Part shown: positions 7,932-15,686 of the stretch, piece by piece | How positions within the stretch are numbered: the stretch's first letter is position 1 | Layout of the letters: each line of letters starts with the position of its first letter | Source of the DNA: Ruminococcus sp. AF46-10NS | Lineage (GTDB): Bacteria > Bacillota > Clostridia > Lachnospirales > Lachnospiraceae | Reading direction: 5' to 3' | Length of the DNA stretch: 53,767 bases | Assembly (NCBI RefSeq): GCF_003474435.1 | Contig: NZ_QRNF01000026.1 | Span: 1 to 53,767, forward strand | Notes under the pieces: generated by a model | Database searches by the model: none | Told to the model about the DNA's origin: nothing | Seen by the model: only the letters and a program-made list of their open reading frames with translations | Position numbers and translations under genes: made by a program

Positions 7932-9317
7932 TTACTCAAACGGTATCTCCAACTGTTCCGGTACTTCCATAAAGCCGTCTTTATCTTTCTTCACAGAATC
8001 TTCCATCCTTTTCCATGAACGCTGTATTCCATATTCCTTTCCGAACCGATGTGTACCATGTGGTTTCCAGCCTTCAATTGCATTGTTCATAATATTAGCA
8101 ATCTCTTTACCTTCCCACTGTTTCATTTCTCCGGTTCGATGTAGCGCTTCATCGAACAGAATTCTGGTACATACATACTCGTCATCGTAGTCATCAAGAA
8201 ATGCCTGTATGATTCCGGTATTGGTATCTTCCGGCATAAATTCTTTCTGCAGACGCTTTGCCTCTTCCTCAATTTCCTTTGTAAATCCTAAGAACACATT
8301 TCCCTGTCGATACAGTACCATTGCCTCTGCCCAGGCCTGTTCGATATAGGCTTTGCTCTCTGCCTCATTGTCCAGAATATGAACTTCTGCTTTCGACATA
8401 TCTGTCATTACCGGAGCAAATCTTCTGTTTCCGGTTCTGTCCAGCGGAAGGAAATTCAGATCATTTGAAGTACCGCAAAATACACACTGTCTCGGTCTGT
8501 CTTCCGGGTGAACTTCATAAGGTACTTTATAAGTTTCTTTCTGTCTGCTCAGAAACGATTTTATCTGTTCAATATTCTTTGCTGTGATAGTTGCCTTCAT
8601 TTCTCCCATTTCGATAATCCAGTGATTTTGTAGTTTTCTGTAAATATTTTCATCATCCAAATGATCCAGATTGTCGCTGAACCATTCTTCTTTTATCGCT
8701 AGATATTTGAAAAATGTGGACTTTCCGGCTCCCTGACTCCCAACCAAACACAACATAATATCATATTTTATTCCCGGTTCATAAATTCTTGAAATCGCTG
8801 CCAGCATGTGCATTTTCATTACTCCGATTGTATATTTGCTCTTTTCTGCTCCCAGAAAATGTGGAAGCATATTTTCTATTCTTGGAATTCCGTCCCAGAC
8901 CAGACTCTGCAGATAATCCCTAATTGGGTGATATTTATTTTCATTGGAAACAATATCTACTCCTGCTTTGATCACACGCTCACTTGTCAGTTCATAATTT
9001 TCTTCCAGATACATCTTCAAATTATTTTCATCAGTATCTGTAACCGTAGGACTATTATTCCTCCGCTCCCAAGGAACCTCTTTTACAATGTCCATTCTTC
9101 CAGAAAGCTCATTTCGTTTAATCGCTTTTTTCAGTACCGAATCATTTTGAAGCACTGTTACACAATTTCTGATTGTCTGCTTTGTTCTTCCTTTATCCGT
9201 ATGCTCCAACATATTATTGACATCTTCTGTTGTAAGCATTTCCTCGTTCACAATATCTTCTAATTCCATCAAGGACTTCTCGCTGATATTCGTTAATTCT
9301 TTCTTCAATTTTTTCAA
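7932..9317 (-). CDS. VapE/VirE-family ATPase, replication helicase-like
   Basis: A 461-residue protein of the virulence-associated protein E family, related to phage superfamily 3 replicative helicases. Walker A is GSQGAGKST near residues 193-201, and HWIIEMGEM about 40 residues later is the likely Walker B. The N-terminus overlaps the upstream CHC2 gene by about 100 nt; TTG codons at 9317 or 9308 follow GGGAGG and the exact start is uncertain. Paired with the CHC2 primase fragment, it probably unwinds DNA for replication of the excised element. Confidence 0.85.
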   Translation of the reverse strand: MKKLKKELTNISEKSLMELEDIVNEEMLTTEDVNNMLEHTDKGRTKQTIRNCVTVLQNDSVLKKAIKRNELSGRMDIVKEVPWERRNNSPTVTDTDENNLKMYLEENYELTSERVIKAGVDIVSNENKYHPIRDYLQSLVWDGIPRIENMLPHFLGAEKSKYTIGVMKMHMLAAISRIYEPGIKYDIMLCLVGSQGAGKSTFFKYLAIKEEWFSDNLDHLDDENIYRKLQNHWIIEMGEMKATITAKNIEQIKSFLSRQKETYKVPYEVHPEDRPRQCVFCGTSNDLNFLPLDRTGNRRFAPVMTDMSKAEVHILDNEAESKAYIEQAWAEAMVLYRQGNVFLGFTKEIEEEAKRLQKEFMPEDTNTGIIQAFLDDYDDEYVCTRILFDEALHRTGEMKQWEGKEIANIMNNAIEGWKPHGTHRFGKEYGIQRSWKRMEDSVKKDKDGFMEVPEQLEIPFE

Positions 9318-9888
9318 CCTCCCTTCTCTTCATCTTGAAAAACTCTACAATCTCTTCTCCTGTTCCAAACATCAGCACGTCCAGATAGTCATTTATCTTT
9401 CTTTCATTTGCCAATGCCTCCGTAAATAATTCGTGCCACTCTTCAGCTGGTTCTGGTTTGTAAATCTCTTTCCAGAACTGAATCCATTTCAGATATCTGA
9501 TCAGCACGTCTGTTGCATGTTTCAACCACTGCTCCAGTTTTTCTCTGATCATCACAACTTTAGGTTTCTTTGATATCAAAGTATTCCTGCTTTGGTGCAT
9601 CCTTTTGTATTTGTTTCTGTCTTCGATTTTTATATCCAGTCCAAAATCTTCTATCATCTTTTTCGCAGCTTCATACTGTGATATTCCAAATAACCTTGCT
9701 GTAAAATCTATCGCATCACCGCCCACTCCACATGCAAAGCAGTGATATATTTTATCTGCCTTCATACTTGGGTGTCGGTCTTTATGAAACGGACAACACG
9801 CCATTCCATTTCTTTTTACTTTAATCCCGTAATGCTCCGCAGCCTGTCTGGCTGTCACACATTCTTTTACCTGTTCAAATAATGTCAC
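9214..9888 (-). CDS. CHC2 zinc-finger (DnaG primase-like) protein
   Basis: A 224-residue protein whose N-terminus is a DnaG-type zinc finger: CPFH at 32-35 and C50, C53 within KIYHCFACGVGGDAIDF. DnaG continues with a TOPRIM catalytic domain, which is absent, so it would recognise template but not make primers alone. It starts with GTG after CAGGAGG and overlaps the vapE gene. The pair forms the replication module of element 1, different from that of element 2. Confidence 0.82.
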   Translation of the reverse strand: MTLFEQVKECVTARQAAEHYGIKVKRNGMACCPFHKDRHPSMKADKIYHCFACGVGGDAIDFTARLFGISQYEAAKKMIEDFGLDIKIEDRNKYKRMHQSRNTLISKKPKVVMIREKLEQWLKHATDVLIRYLKWIQFWKEIYKPEPAEEWHELFTEALANERKINDYLDVLMFGTGEEIVEFFKMKRREVEKIEERINEYQREVLDGIRRYCERGNAYNRRCQ

Positions 9889-9988
9889 TTCTACCTCCTG
9901 CCCCTCCGGGCAAGTCTCTGATGAACAGATATTCGGGAATTGTTGTATCTTTCAATTCGTGATATACTTAATCTGCCAAGATGGTATA

Positions 9989-10063
9989 TCAGTGAATCTG
10001 ATTATCAGAGAACTTGCTCAGATATTTTGTCTGGGCTTTTTCTTTTTGTCTGTCAGTAGTCAT
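9989..10063 (-). CDS. Very short ORF (24 codons), element 1
   Basis: An ATG with AAGGAGCGGAGCT before it opens a 24-codon frame (MTTDRQKEKAQTKYLSKFSD and four more). The start resembles the N-terminus of small DNA-binding proteins common in such elements, but the frame stops where their fold would begin. It may be a truncated remnant or a real peptide. Confidence 0.35.
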   Translation of the reverse strand: MTTDRQKEKAQTKYLSKFSDNQIH

Positions 10064-10074
10064 AGCTCCGCTCC

Positions 10075-10245
10075 TTACACAAATCTCCTTGTAGGAATAA
10101 TGATGATTTCAAATTTGCTTCCATCCTCTAATTCAAGAAGAATCACATAATCTGAATCCCGATCCGGTAAAATGGAACTTATCTTCAACTTTTTACTGTA
10201 GTTAATTGCATTAAATATTTTTCCGACTACTTTCTTTGTTTTCAT
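10075..10245 (-). CDS. Small conserved-type protein, 56 residues, element 1
   Basis: The ATG at 10245 follows GGAGGAAGCAGCAA and opens a 56-codon frame between the integrase and primase genes, beginning MKTKKVVGKIFNAINY and with an acidic-hydrophobic core (YVILLELEDGSKFEIIII). I do not recognise it. Its ribosome binding site and close spacing to the integrase suggest that it is translated, and TnpW-like small proteins occupy this place in related elements. Confidence 0.55.
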   Translation of the reverse strand: MKTKKVVGKIFNAINYSKKLKISSILPDRDSDYVILLELEDGSKFEIIIIPTRRFV

Positions 10246-10262
10246 TTGCTGCTTCCTCCGAA

Positions 10263-11314
10263 TTAACGTTTGTTGTCCAGCATCTCAGCTACTTTTTTCT
10301 GCTGTGACGGGTACAGATGCCCATAAGTGTTCAATGTCATCTGAATATCTTTGTGCCCCAGCCTTTCCTTAATAATCAGTGGTTCTACGCCCTGATAGAT
10401 CAGATATGCCACATGACTGTGACGGATATCATGCACTCTGATTGGTTTTACACCGGTTAATGCTTCATATTTCTTAAGACGTTTCTGCAGTGTTCTCGCC
10501 ACAATCGGAAACAACCGCTGATCTTCCGGAAATCCATAATTCTTCTTCGCATACTCCTGTACCTCTTCCTTAAGAAAGTTCGGAATATCAATGGTACGGA
10601 CTGAATTTTCTGTTTTTGGAGTATCAATCACATCTCTTTTCCTGATTCGGTTATAAGTCTTATTGATATGCAGGAGATTACCACTCATATCAAAGTCCGA
10701 AAGACTCAATGCCAGAAGCTCTCCTTCCCTGATTCCTGTCCAGAACAAAATTTCAAATATCAGATAATCCTCACTCCCCTGCTCAATCCCTGCAATAAAT
10801 CTGTCATATTCTGCTTTCGTCCAGAATTCCAGCTTATTTGCATCCGATTTCCCCATCTTTTTTACTTTCTTACATGGATTTTCCTTCAGATTGTAAATTC
10901 TCTGAGCATGATTAAACAGTGCATTTAACTGGTTCTGAATCATACGCTCATAAGTCTTGCTGTACCCTTTTTCCTGAATGATGTTCTGCACTGGATAATC
11001 TCTGCCGGTGTGATCTCATTCATTTTTCTTGTCCCAAAATACGGAACAATATGCTTGTTCATCATGTGCTGCTTATTGCGGATTGAATTTTCTTTCAATT
11101 CATTCTTTTTATCTTCAAAATAAACTTGAATAAAACTGTTCATCTCCATTTTCATATCCGCTGCCGTTTTTCTTATGAATTCCTTTTCATAATTTAATGC
11201 TTCTTTCTTTGTCTTGAACCCTCTTTTCAGCTTCTGCGTTTTCTTTCCTGTCCAGTCAATATAACGGAAGCTCACATACCAGGTTCCCTGTGCTTTGTCT
11301 TTGTAAGCTGACAT
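10263..11314 (-). pseudogene. Tyrosine integrase of element 1, split by a frameshift
   Basis: The N-terminal part (from ATG at 11314, after AAGGAGG) and C-terminal part lie in different frames. Compared with the intact integrase of element 2 (residues around AEIIQWQNTIIEKGYS), the text here reads CAG TG CAG AAC: one G of a TGG codon is missing at about 10988-10989. Past that point the first frame stops early near 10940. The C-terminal frame keeps the catalytic set (Arg of TGIREGE, HDIRHSH, His and Tyr of LGHKDIQMTLNTYGHLY). Unless the deletion is a sequencing error or is bypassed by frameshifting, element 1 cannot make its own integrase, though the related enzyme of element 2 might act on it. 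Confidence 0.88.
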
Positions 11315-11327
11315 CTTAAAACCTCCT

Positions 11328-11519
11328 TCATACAGCTCTCCGAGAGCATCCATAAAATTTTGTTTCCCAGTAGGGACGTGGAATCTTTCCACGAACTGCT
11401 ACATATCCTTCCTTTGCCAGTTCATCATTGAGCTGCTTCAGAATGGAATATGCCTTACTGCGTTTCACGCCTAATTCTTCCATGACATCATCAACAGTCA
11501 TCATATAATTAGTTCTCAT
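11328..11519 (-). CDS. Excisionase-like winged-helix protein, element 1
   Basis: A 63-residue protein with an N-terminal helix-turn-helix (VDDVMEELGVKRSKAYSILK) and a C-terminal GKIPRPYWETKFYG segment typical of small Xis/MerR-like proteins beside tyrosine integrases. The start is the ATG after AAAGGAGG. It lies directly upstream of the integrase gene and is transcribed from a promoter that carries repressor-type dyads. Probable roles are directing excision and integrase expression. Confidence 0.75.
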   Translation of the reverse strand: MRTNYMMTVDDVMEELGVKRSKAYSILKQLNDELAKEGYVAVRGKIPRPYWETKFYGCSRRAV

Positions 11520-11535
11520 ATCGCCCTCCTTTAAA

Positions 11536-11689
11536 GTCACTTTTGTGACTCTTTTGATGCCTTCTACTGTAATTCACTTTTGTGAATTTGTCAATAACCT
11601 TTTGCGAATTTTATTTTTATATTCCATTCTACATTTTCAGGCGCTGCGAAAATCAACCTCTTTCGCATCATTCACTTTTGTGCTAGAAT
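11536..11689. promoter_or_regulatory. Divergent xis/xre control region with three TTCACTTTTGTGA-type operators
   Basis: Dyads occur at 11536-11549 (GTCAC/GTGAC arms), 11571-11588 (AATTCAC/GTGAATT arms) and an imperfect one at 11671-11682. Minus-strand TTGACA (11589-11594) and TACAGT (11566-11571) are separated by a spacer that is operator 2 itself. On the plus strand TAGAAT (11684-11689) with a weak -35 would drive xre, and operator 3 lies in its spacer. This fits the XRE protein repressing both xis-int and itself. Confidence 0.7.
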
Positions 11690-11721
11690 AGAAGCACAAA
11701 TATTATTAAGGAGGCAGCATT

Positions 11722-12255
11722 ATGGTAGGTAAAAAAATCCGGGCATTCCGGGAATTTAGAGGATACAGTCAGATACAGTTAGCCGAGCTGTCCGGCATTA
11801 ACGTAGGAACGATCAGAAAGTATGAACTGGGAATCCGGAATCCAAAACCGGATCAGTTAGAAAAGATAGCAACTGCATTGGGATTAAATGTAAGTGTTTT
11901 CCTGGATTTTAATATTGAAACGGTCGGAGATGTACTCTCTCTGTTGTTTTCTATTGATGATTCAGTGAATCTCTCACTTGCTGAGATGCCTGATCAGAAA
12001 ATTTCACTGACTTTCGACAATCCTACAATGCAGGACTTTTTCAGTAAATGGTGTCAATTTAAAAACGTCTATGAAAAGGAAAAAGCTGAAATATTAGCTA
12101 TCGAAGATGAAGATAAAAGACAGGAAGAACTGAATAAGCTCAACGCTACCCAGGACGAATGGAAACTGCGTGCTATGGGAACTACGATAGGCTGTCACAC
12201 TATCGTTAAGAAGGGTACTGAAGGTAATTCCATCAAGACATATGATCTGACATAA
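11722..12255 (+). CDS. XRE-family repressor, element 1
   Basis: A 177-residue protein with an N-terminal Cro/CI helix-turn-helix (SQIQLAELSGINVGTIRKYE) and a C-terminal region of unknown fold, starting at ATG after AAGGAGG. It is transcribed away from xis and int, as repressors of integrative elements usually are. Repeated TTCACTTTTGTGA dyads between the genes are its likely operators. Confidence 0.82.
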   Translation: MVGKKIRAFREFRGYSQIQLAELSGINVGTIRKYELGIRNPKPDQLEKIATALGLNVSVFLDFNIETVGDVLSLLFSIDDSVNLSLAEMPDQKISLTFDNPTMQDFFSKWCQFKNVYEKEKAEILAIEDEDKRQEELNKLNATQDEWKLRAMGTTIGCHTIVKKGTEGNSIKTYDLT

Positions 12256-12261
12256 TTTTTG

Positions 12262-12535
12262 CAAAAGAAAAAGAGCCCTTATGAGCTCTGAGTTTTTGGT
12301 GGTCTGGGTGGGAGTCTGCTTAGTATGTTAAACCGTGCAACCATTACACTTCACCACCGCATACTCCCAGACCAAATATTAATATGTATTCTTTTCTCAT
12401 CGAATCAAGTCCTTTCTTGCAAATATGTTTGACTGCATCATAAATCAATCCAGAAACTAGGCAATTCGACAATGCTCCCAATATTGGTTTGATGGTGTTT
12501 GGAATCGAACCAAATCCTGTTACTAACTATGTTAT
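12262..12535 (-). ncRNA. Candidate structured small RNA near the right end of element 1
   Basis: A strong minus-strand promoter (TTGACA, 16 nt, TATACT) and a terminator at 12270-12298 bound a transcript of about 270 nt with no start codon near its 5' end. It contains a long hairpin: GGTCTGGGTGGGAGT at 12301-12315 pairs with ACTCCCAGACC at 12363-12373. One frame is open for 59 codons (12344-12523) without a start codon, ending in an 18-codon ATG frame preceded by AAAGGA. It could be a regulatory RNA, a small hydrophobic peptide gene or a decayed gene. Confidence 0.45.
12270..12298. terminator. Bidirectional terminator after the element 1 repressor
   Basis: AGAGC and GCTCT arms enclose an 8-nt loop. 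A T-run follows on the plus strand (GAGTTTTT), and a stronger one follows on the minus strand (TTTTTCTTTT). It can end the repressor transcript and the convergent minus-strand transcript from 12535. Confidence 0.65.
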
Positions 12536-12569
12536 ACTTATAGTATAACATAATTTTAAAAATTGTCAA
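12529..12569 (-). promoter_or_regulatory. Promoter with palindromic operator for the small RNA
   Basis: TTGACA (12564-12569) and TATACT (12542-12547) on the minus strand are 16 nt apart. A dyad with 9-bp arms, ATGTTATAC (12529-12537) and GTATAACAT (12543-12551), covers the -10 box, which suggests regulation by a DNA-binding protein. Confidence 0.55.
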
Positions 12570-12600
12570 TTTTAATATTTTGTTATCATTCTGTTATCAC

Positions 12601-12638
12601 AAACGGTTGTCAGGATACTCTCCCGGCAACCGTTTTTC
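12601..12638 (+). terminator. Terminator near the right junction of element 1
   Basis: AACGGTTG (12602-12609) and CAACCGTT (12627-12634) form a stem followed by TTTTT on the plus strand. It insulates the junction from plus-strand transcription. Confidence 0.6.
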
Positions 12639-12681
12639 TATACTGTTCATTATTCTTTTCTGCCCTTTCATATATTTCCAG

Positions 12682-12828
12682 GCAACAGAAAAACCCCGGA
12701 AACCTTGCGGTTCCGGGGTATCTTACGTTTGGACACAAGTTATCTTGCGATAACAAATCTATTTTCAGATTGTATTACTCGATGATTGTAGCAACACGTC
12801 CTGATCCTACAGTACGTCCACCTTCACG
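12682..12828. repeat. Attachment-site copy between elements 1 and 2 (147 bp)
   Basis: Identical over 147 bp to 21334-21480. It holds the last 54 bp of tuf coding sequence (12775-12828), its stop codon and terminator hairpin, and 3' flank, but no upstream tuf sequence. It is the site left when the second element entered next to the first. The exact crossover point inside the repeat cannot be read. Confidence 0.92.
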
Positions 12829-13123
12829 TTTGTGAGGTTCTTAAAATCTCATTATTTTCTGTGATTTTCGTGTCCTTATTGTCCTGTATTGCCAATTTTC
12901 CGAGTTATATTTTTATTCTCTTTACTTTTTAGTATCAAAATGGTATCACAGCTCCATTTTTATGCACTAGCAACTTTCCGGTTGCGGATTCCTGTCCTGA
13001 CTGTTATAATCGAAACATGGGTGCTACCATAACGGTAGGCGGTTAGTCCTTCAACAGAGGGACTGTGACCCTCTGATTACATAGAAACCCGAACGGGAAT
13101 CCACTGGAAAGGAGGGCTAAGCC

Positions 13124-13222
13124 ATGAGTATTGTTGACTTCATAGCTGTGGTTAGCTTCGGCTTAACCTGCTTTGGTCTTGGATATACCTTTGGCAAGGA
13201 TAATAATAAGCCACAAAAATAG
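13124..13222 (+). CDS. Small hydrophobic peptide, putative type I toxin
   Basis: A 32-residue peptide: one transmembrane segment (DFIAVVSFGLTCFGLGYTF) and a charged tail (GKDNNKPQK), started by ATG with AAGGAGG eight bases upstream. Its size, topology and setting match Fst/TxpA-type toxins that damage the membrane when their antisense RNA is lost. It has no obvious sequence match that I can recall, so the family is inference. It is part of the cargo of element 2, where it could stabilise the element. Confidence 0.68.
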   Translation: MSIVDFIAVVSFGLTCFGLGYTFGKDNNKPQK

Positions 13223-13305
13223 CCGCCCAAGCCTGGTAAACTGAAGCGGCAATTTTTGTCACATCATATATCGGACTAACCGTCTATCGGTAGCACTCTT
13301 TTTCT
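13213..13305 (-). ncRNA. Candidate antisense antitoxin RNA
   Basis: A near-consensus minus-strand promoter, TTGACA (13335-13340), 17 nt, TAATAT (13312-13317), overlaps the stop codon of the XRE gene and points at the toxin gene. The transcript would start near 13305 and end at the hairpin GCCGC...GCGGC followed by TATTTTTG near 13213, about 90 nt. It is fully complementary to the 3' part of the toxin mRNA and has no coding capacity. This is the convergent layout of type I toxin-antitoxin loci. Confidence 0.65.
13222..13250. terminator. Shared bidirectional terminator of toxin mRNA and antisense RNA
   Basis: GCCGC and GCGGC arms enclose a 19-nt loop directly after the toxin stop codon. T-runs follow on both strands (AATTTTTG on plus, TATTTTTG on minus). 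Confidence 0.65.
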
Positions 13306-13336
13306 ATAATCATATTATCACGCATCTATGAAAATG

Positions 13337-14284
13337 TCAAAATCTTTCTTTTCTTATGGACACATCCATATCTTCAAGAATCTGTATTGCCCTTTCTGCT
13401 TCGTCCGTTTCCACAAACACATCCACGCCATATATCCCAAATCCAGACATACCATGCATAGCAACATTGGCACTCGCTTCCTGTGAAAAAGCAGTAATTC
13501 CATGTTCTTTAAATAATTCTATGATCTTTCCTGCTTCTACTATATCTTTAGCATTATAGATTTTCGTACAACTTGTCGTTGTTTTTGAACTCGTTCTCTC
13601 TTTAACCGCATTTCGGCGTCTATTCTGGTTTAAATATGATAATATTCTGAGAACAATAAATGCTACAATTGTAATTCCTCCCAAAAAAGACAAAGCAAAG
13701 TATATTATTTGCTTTTCGCTTGCCCCCATTCTTCTCAGGCAAATACCATAAAATACTGAGAAAATTCCTGCACAAATCACACTGGTAAGGAAATCTCTCC
13801 ATAATGCCTCTCTCGCAGATAAACCTTTATCCCAGATACCATTATGTACCATGATAAACGCATATACAATTCCACCTACCAAGGCAATAAGCGTTTCTCC
13901 TAATACAAATCGAAGGTTTACTGTCAATAAAAGTTGTATGATAATAACTCCAATACTAATCAGGAACATAGATGCAAAAGCAAGATTTCCAGCTTTTAAA
14001 GCTTTTTGTTTTACCCAATTCTCATAATCAGCTACTTTGTCTAATGTTTCTTTCATCTCTTTATTCATAGTCTGGCTCCTTTCTCCATCCAGGAGCTCTT
14101 TCATTTCAATCTCGTAATATTCAGCAATTTCAACAAGCATACTGAGATCCGGCATATTTGTCCCTGTTTCCCATCTTGAAACTGTTCTTGCAGATACTCC
14201 AAACACCTCGGCAAGCTGTTCTTGTGTAAGATTTTTCTCTTTACGACATTGTTTTAAAAAAGCTCCAATCTTTTTTGTATCCAT
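13337..14284 (-). CDS. Membrane-bound XRE regulator with C-terminal DUF2007-like domain
   Basis: A 315-residue protein in three parts: an XRE helix-turn-helix (residues 1-60, TQEQLAEVFGVSARTVSRWE), four predicted transmembrane segments (about 100-220) and a C-terminal domain of about 80 residues beginning KIYNAKDIVEAGKIIELF that resembles DUF2007, a putative signalling domain. A membrane-tethered DNA-binding protein suggests direct sensing at the membrane. Its neighbours are SdpI-like and DUF3784 membrane proteins, so it may control a response to membrane stress or a bacteriocin; that is inference. The start follows AGAGAGG. Confidence 0.75.
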   Translation of the reverse strand: MDTKKIGAFLKQCRKEKNLTQEQLAEVFGVSARTVSRWETGTNMPDLSMLVEIAEYYEIEMKELLDGERSQTMNKEMKETLDKVADYENWVKQKALKAGNLAFASMFLISIGVIIIQLLLTVNLRFVLGETLIALVGGIVYAFIMVHNGIWDKGLSAREALWRDFLTSVICAGIFSVFYGICLRRMGASEKQIIYFALSFLGGITIVAFIVLRILSYLNQNRRRNAVKERTSSKTTTSCTKIYNAKDIVEAGKIIELFKEHGITAFSQEASANVAMHGMSGFGIYGVDVFVETDEAERAIQILEDMDVSIRKERF

Positions 14285-14429
14285 GTCTTTACCTCTCTTT
14301 CACTTACAGCTTACCAACATATACCAAAATTACCACGACATAAAACGAGAATTCTCTAATTTTCCACCAGACATTACCTGTCTAAGATGATCAAAAACAC
14401 CTTTACTCCGATATTTTTCAAACTGAAAT

Positions 14430-14807
14430 TTATCGTCTTGTTCCATTCTTATCAAAATTCTTTTTTAATGCTATTTCTGTTGGGAGAATAGATCCAATTA
14501 AAGGAATAAGTTGAACACCACAGATAATTCCTCCTATACTCCCAACACAATCTTCATTTTTTCCAATTACTAAAAGCATGAATATTACTGTTATCGGCAA
14601 CATAACCATTCCACAGACATACCAAACTTTACCACAATATTTATGAGCAAATTCCCATGTGTCTTTGTTCTTCATAGACATCGAAGTCCGATATCCAAAT
14701 ACTGAATTTATTTCCTTTGGAGCCTTTTTCATAAAATATCTTCCAAAACCAATCATCGTAAATGGAAGAAGCAAATCCATAATCAACATAAAAATCCAAA
14801 ATCCCAT
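14430..14807 (-). CDS. SdpI-like membrane protein
   Basis: A 125-residue protein with about three transmembrane segments and the SdpI-family motif INSVFGYRTSMSMKNKDTWEFAHKY. SdpI of Bacillus subtilis gives immunity to the SdpC toxin and controls the repressor SdpR. The start follows GGAGATTTACA. Lying next to a regulator that carries its own membrane segments, it may form a sensing and immunity unit; no toxin gene of the SdpC type is seen. Confidence 0.75.
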   Translation of the reverse strand: MGFWIFMLIMDLLLPFTMIGFGRYFMKKAPKEINSVFGYRTSMSMKNKDTWEFAHKYCGKVWYVCGMVMLPITVIFMLLVIGKNEDCVGSIGGIICGVQLIPLIGSILPTEIALKKNFDKNGTRR

Positions 14808-14863
14808 TGTAAATCTCCTTTACTACAACTCCCGAGTTGTTAAAGTCCACAAGTCGAAATTTG

Positions 14864-15196
14864 TCACCTTCTACATATTGTATTTCCCAACACAATAATT
14901 ATCACAACATCAGCTAAAATAATACCCAATGCAATATACACAAAAAATGCCGGTAAAATATTTTCAAACACTCCCATAATTAATAGAAGAATTGCTATAA
15001 TAGACATTCCAATTCCCATTGTTCTGCATAGCTTTTTTTCATTATATTTTGCCTTTTCTTCTTTTGAAGCTGTATTATATCCGGAAATTAACCAACTTCC
15101 ATGTCCAGAAATCAAAACTATGGAAAGTACAGCAAATATTATAAATCCAACATATACTACCCAGTCTGGTCCAGTTGATAAGTCTGCCAGTTTCAT
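14864..15196 (-). CDS. DUF3784 family membrane protein
   Basis: A 110-residue protein with three transmembrane segments and the DUF3784 motif SWLISGYNTASKEEKAKYNEKKLCR after the first one. The function is unknown; the family is common in Firmicutes beside SdpI-like and YhgE-like membrane genes. It ends 56 nt before the SdpI-like gene and is probably cotranscribed with it. Confidence 0.72.
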   Translation of the reverse strand: MKLADLSTGPDWVVYVGFIIFAVLSIVLISGHGSWLISGYNTASKEEKAKYNEKKLCRTMGIGMSIIAILLLIMGVFENILPAFFVYIALGIILADVVIIIVLGNTICRR

Positions 15197-15307
15197 TTGT
15201 ATAACACCTCCACCAAATACCGATTTGTTTCTTACATTCTATCACATTCTACCTCAAAACTCTATTCTTAGATTGCCAAAGAGCAGCCTTCCGACTGCCC
15301 TTTCTGC

Positions 15308-15682
15308 TCACATATACACGCTCTCTTTCAACACAATTTCTTCCGCACATGCCTTTATATTATTCATCAATCCAACCCATTTCATCAGATCCTGCATTTT
15401 CAGTTGTTCCGTCACACCCTGTTTTTCCATCATCTGCTTTACCAAGGTTTCCACCTGCTCTCTGGTCTCCTGATCGACTCGGTTCAGATGTGCCGTCAGC
15501 TCCCCAGTCATCAATAAATACTGGTATTGTGCCGGTCTATGCTCTTTCAGGAACTGTTTCCGCAACATTCCGTATTTACCATATGTCGGTTCTTCCTCAT
15601 TCACTGCCAGATCCGGCAGGTAATAGTCTCCATGCAGTGTGTAACTTAATCCATTGCCTTCATCATAAATGTGCTTTTTCAT
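15308..15682 (-). CDS. tnpV: TnpV family protein, element 2
   Basis: A 124-residue homologue of the protein at 5550-5924, with the same YTLHGDYYLPDL start region and a diverged C-terminal half (VTEQLKMQDLMKWVGLMNNI). It begins four bases after the relaxase stop, with GGAGAGATAAGACA before the ATG. The function is not known. Confidence 0.85.
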   Translation of the reverse strand: MKKHIYDEGNGLSYTLHGDYYLPDLAVNEEEPTYGKYGMLRKQFLKEHRPAQYQYLLMTGELTAHLNRVDQETREQVETLVKQMMEKQGVTEQLKMQDLMKWVGLMNNIKACAEEIVLKESVYM

Positions 15683-15686
15683 TGTC

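Larger units (their letters stand above)
1..12828. mobile_element. Integrative mobilizable element 1 (left end outside window)
   Basis: The segment carries tnpV, a MobV relaxase with oriT-like upstream DNA, DUF5348, a VapE-type helicase, a CHC2 primase fragment, a tyrosine integrase (frameshifted), an excisionase-like gene and a divergent XRE repressor. Its right junction is the tuf-derived repeat at 12682-12828. No third copy of that repeat is seen to the left, so the far end lies before position 1 or has decayed, and the methyltransferase, restriction and AIPR genes are taken as cargo by inference. The cargo (1-5500) is visibly richer in A and T than the chromosome to the right. There are no genes for its own conjugation apparatus, so transfer would need a helper. 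Confidence 0.8.
13005..13303 (+). ncRNA. Candidate type I toxin mRNA with end-to-end pairing
   Basis: The promoter TTGCGG (12982-12987), 17 nt, TATAAT (13005-13010) leads into a transcript starting near 13017. Its 5' end carries GTGCTACC (13021-13028) and CGGTTAGTCC (13040-13049); exact complements occur near the 3' end, GGTAGCAC (13289-13296) and GGACTAACCG (13273-13282), followed by TCTTTTT. A local hairpin (CAGAGGG/CCCTCTG, about 13055-13075) lies in the leader. The RNA frames a 32-codon membrane peptide gene. Long-range pairing that hides the ribosome binding site is a known feature of type I toxin mRNAs. A shorter form could end at the hairpin 13222-13250. Confidence 0.65.

Noticed and set aside
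12495..12520. tRNA T-arm-like sequence (GGTTCGATTCC on the minus strand)
   Set aside because: No matching acceptor, D or anticodon arms can be found around it.
14641..14895. Minus-strand 84-codon frame between SdpI-like and DUF3784 genes
   Set aside because: It overlaps both genes in a different frame and has no good ribosome binding site.
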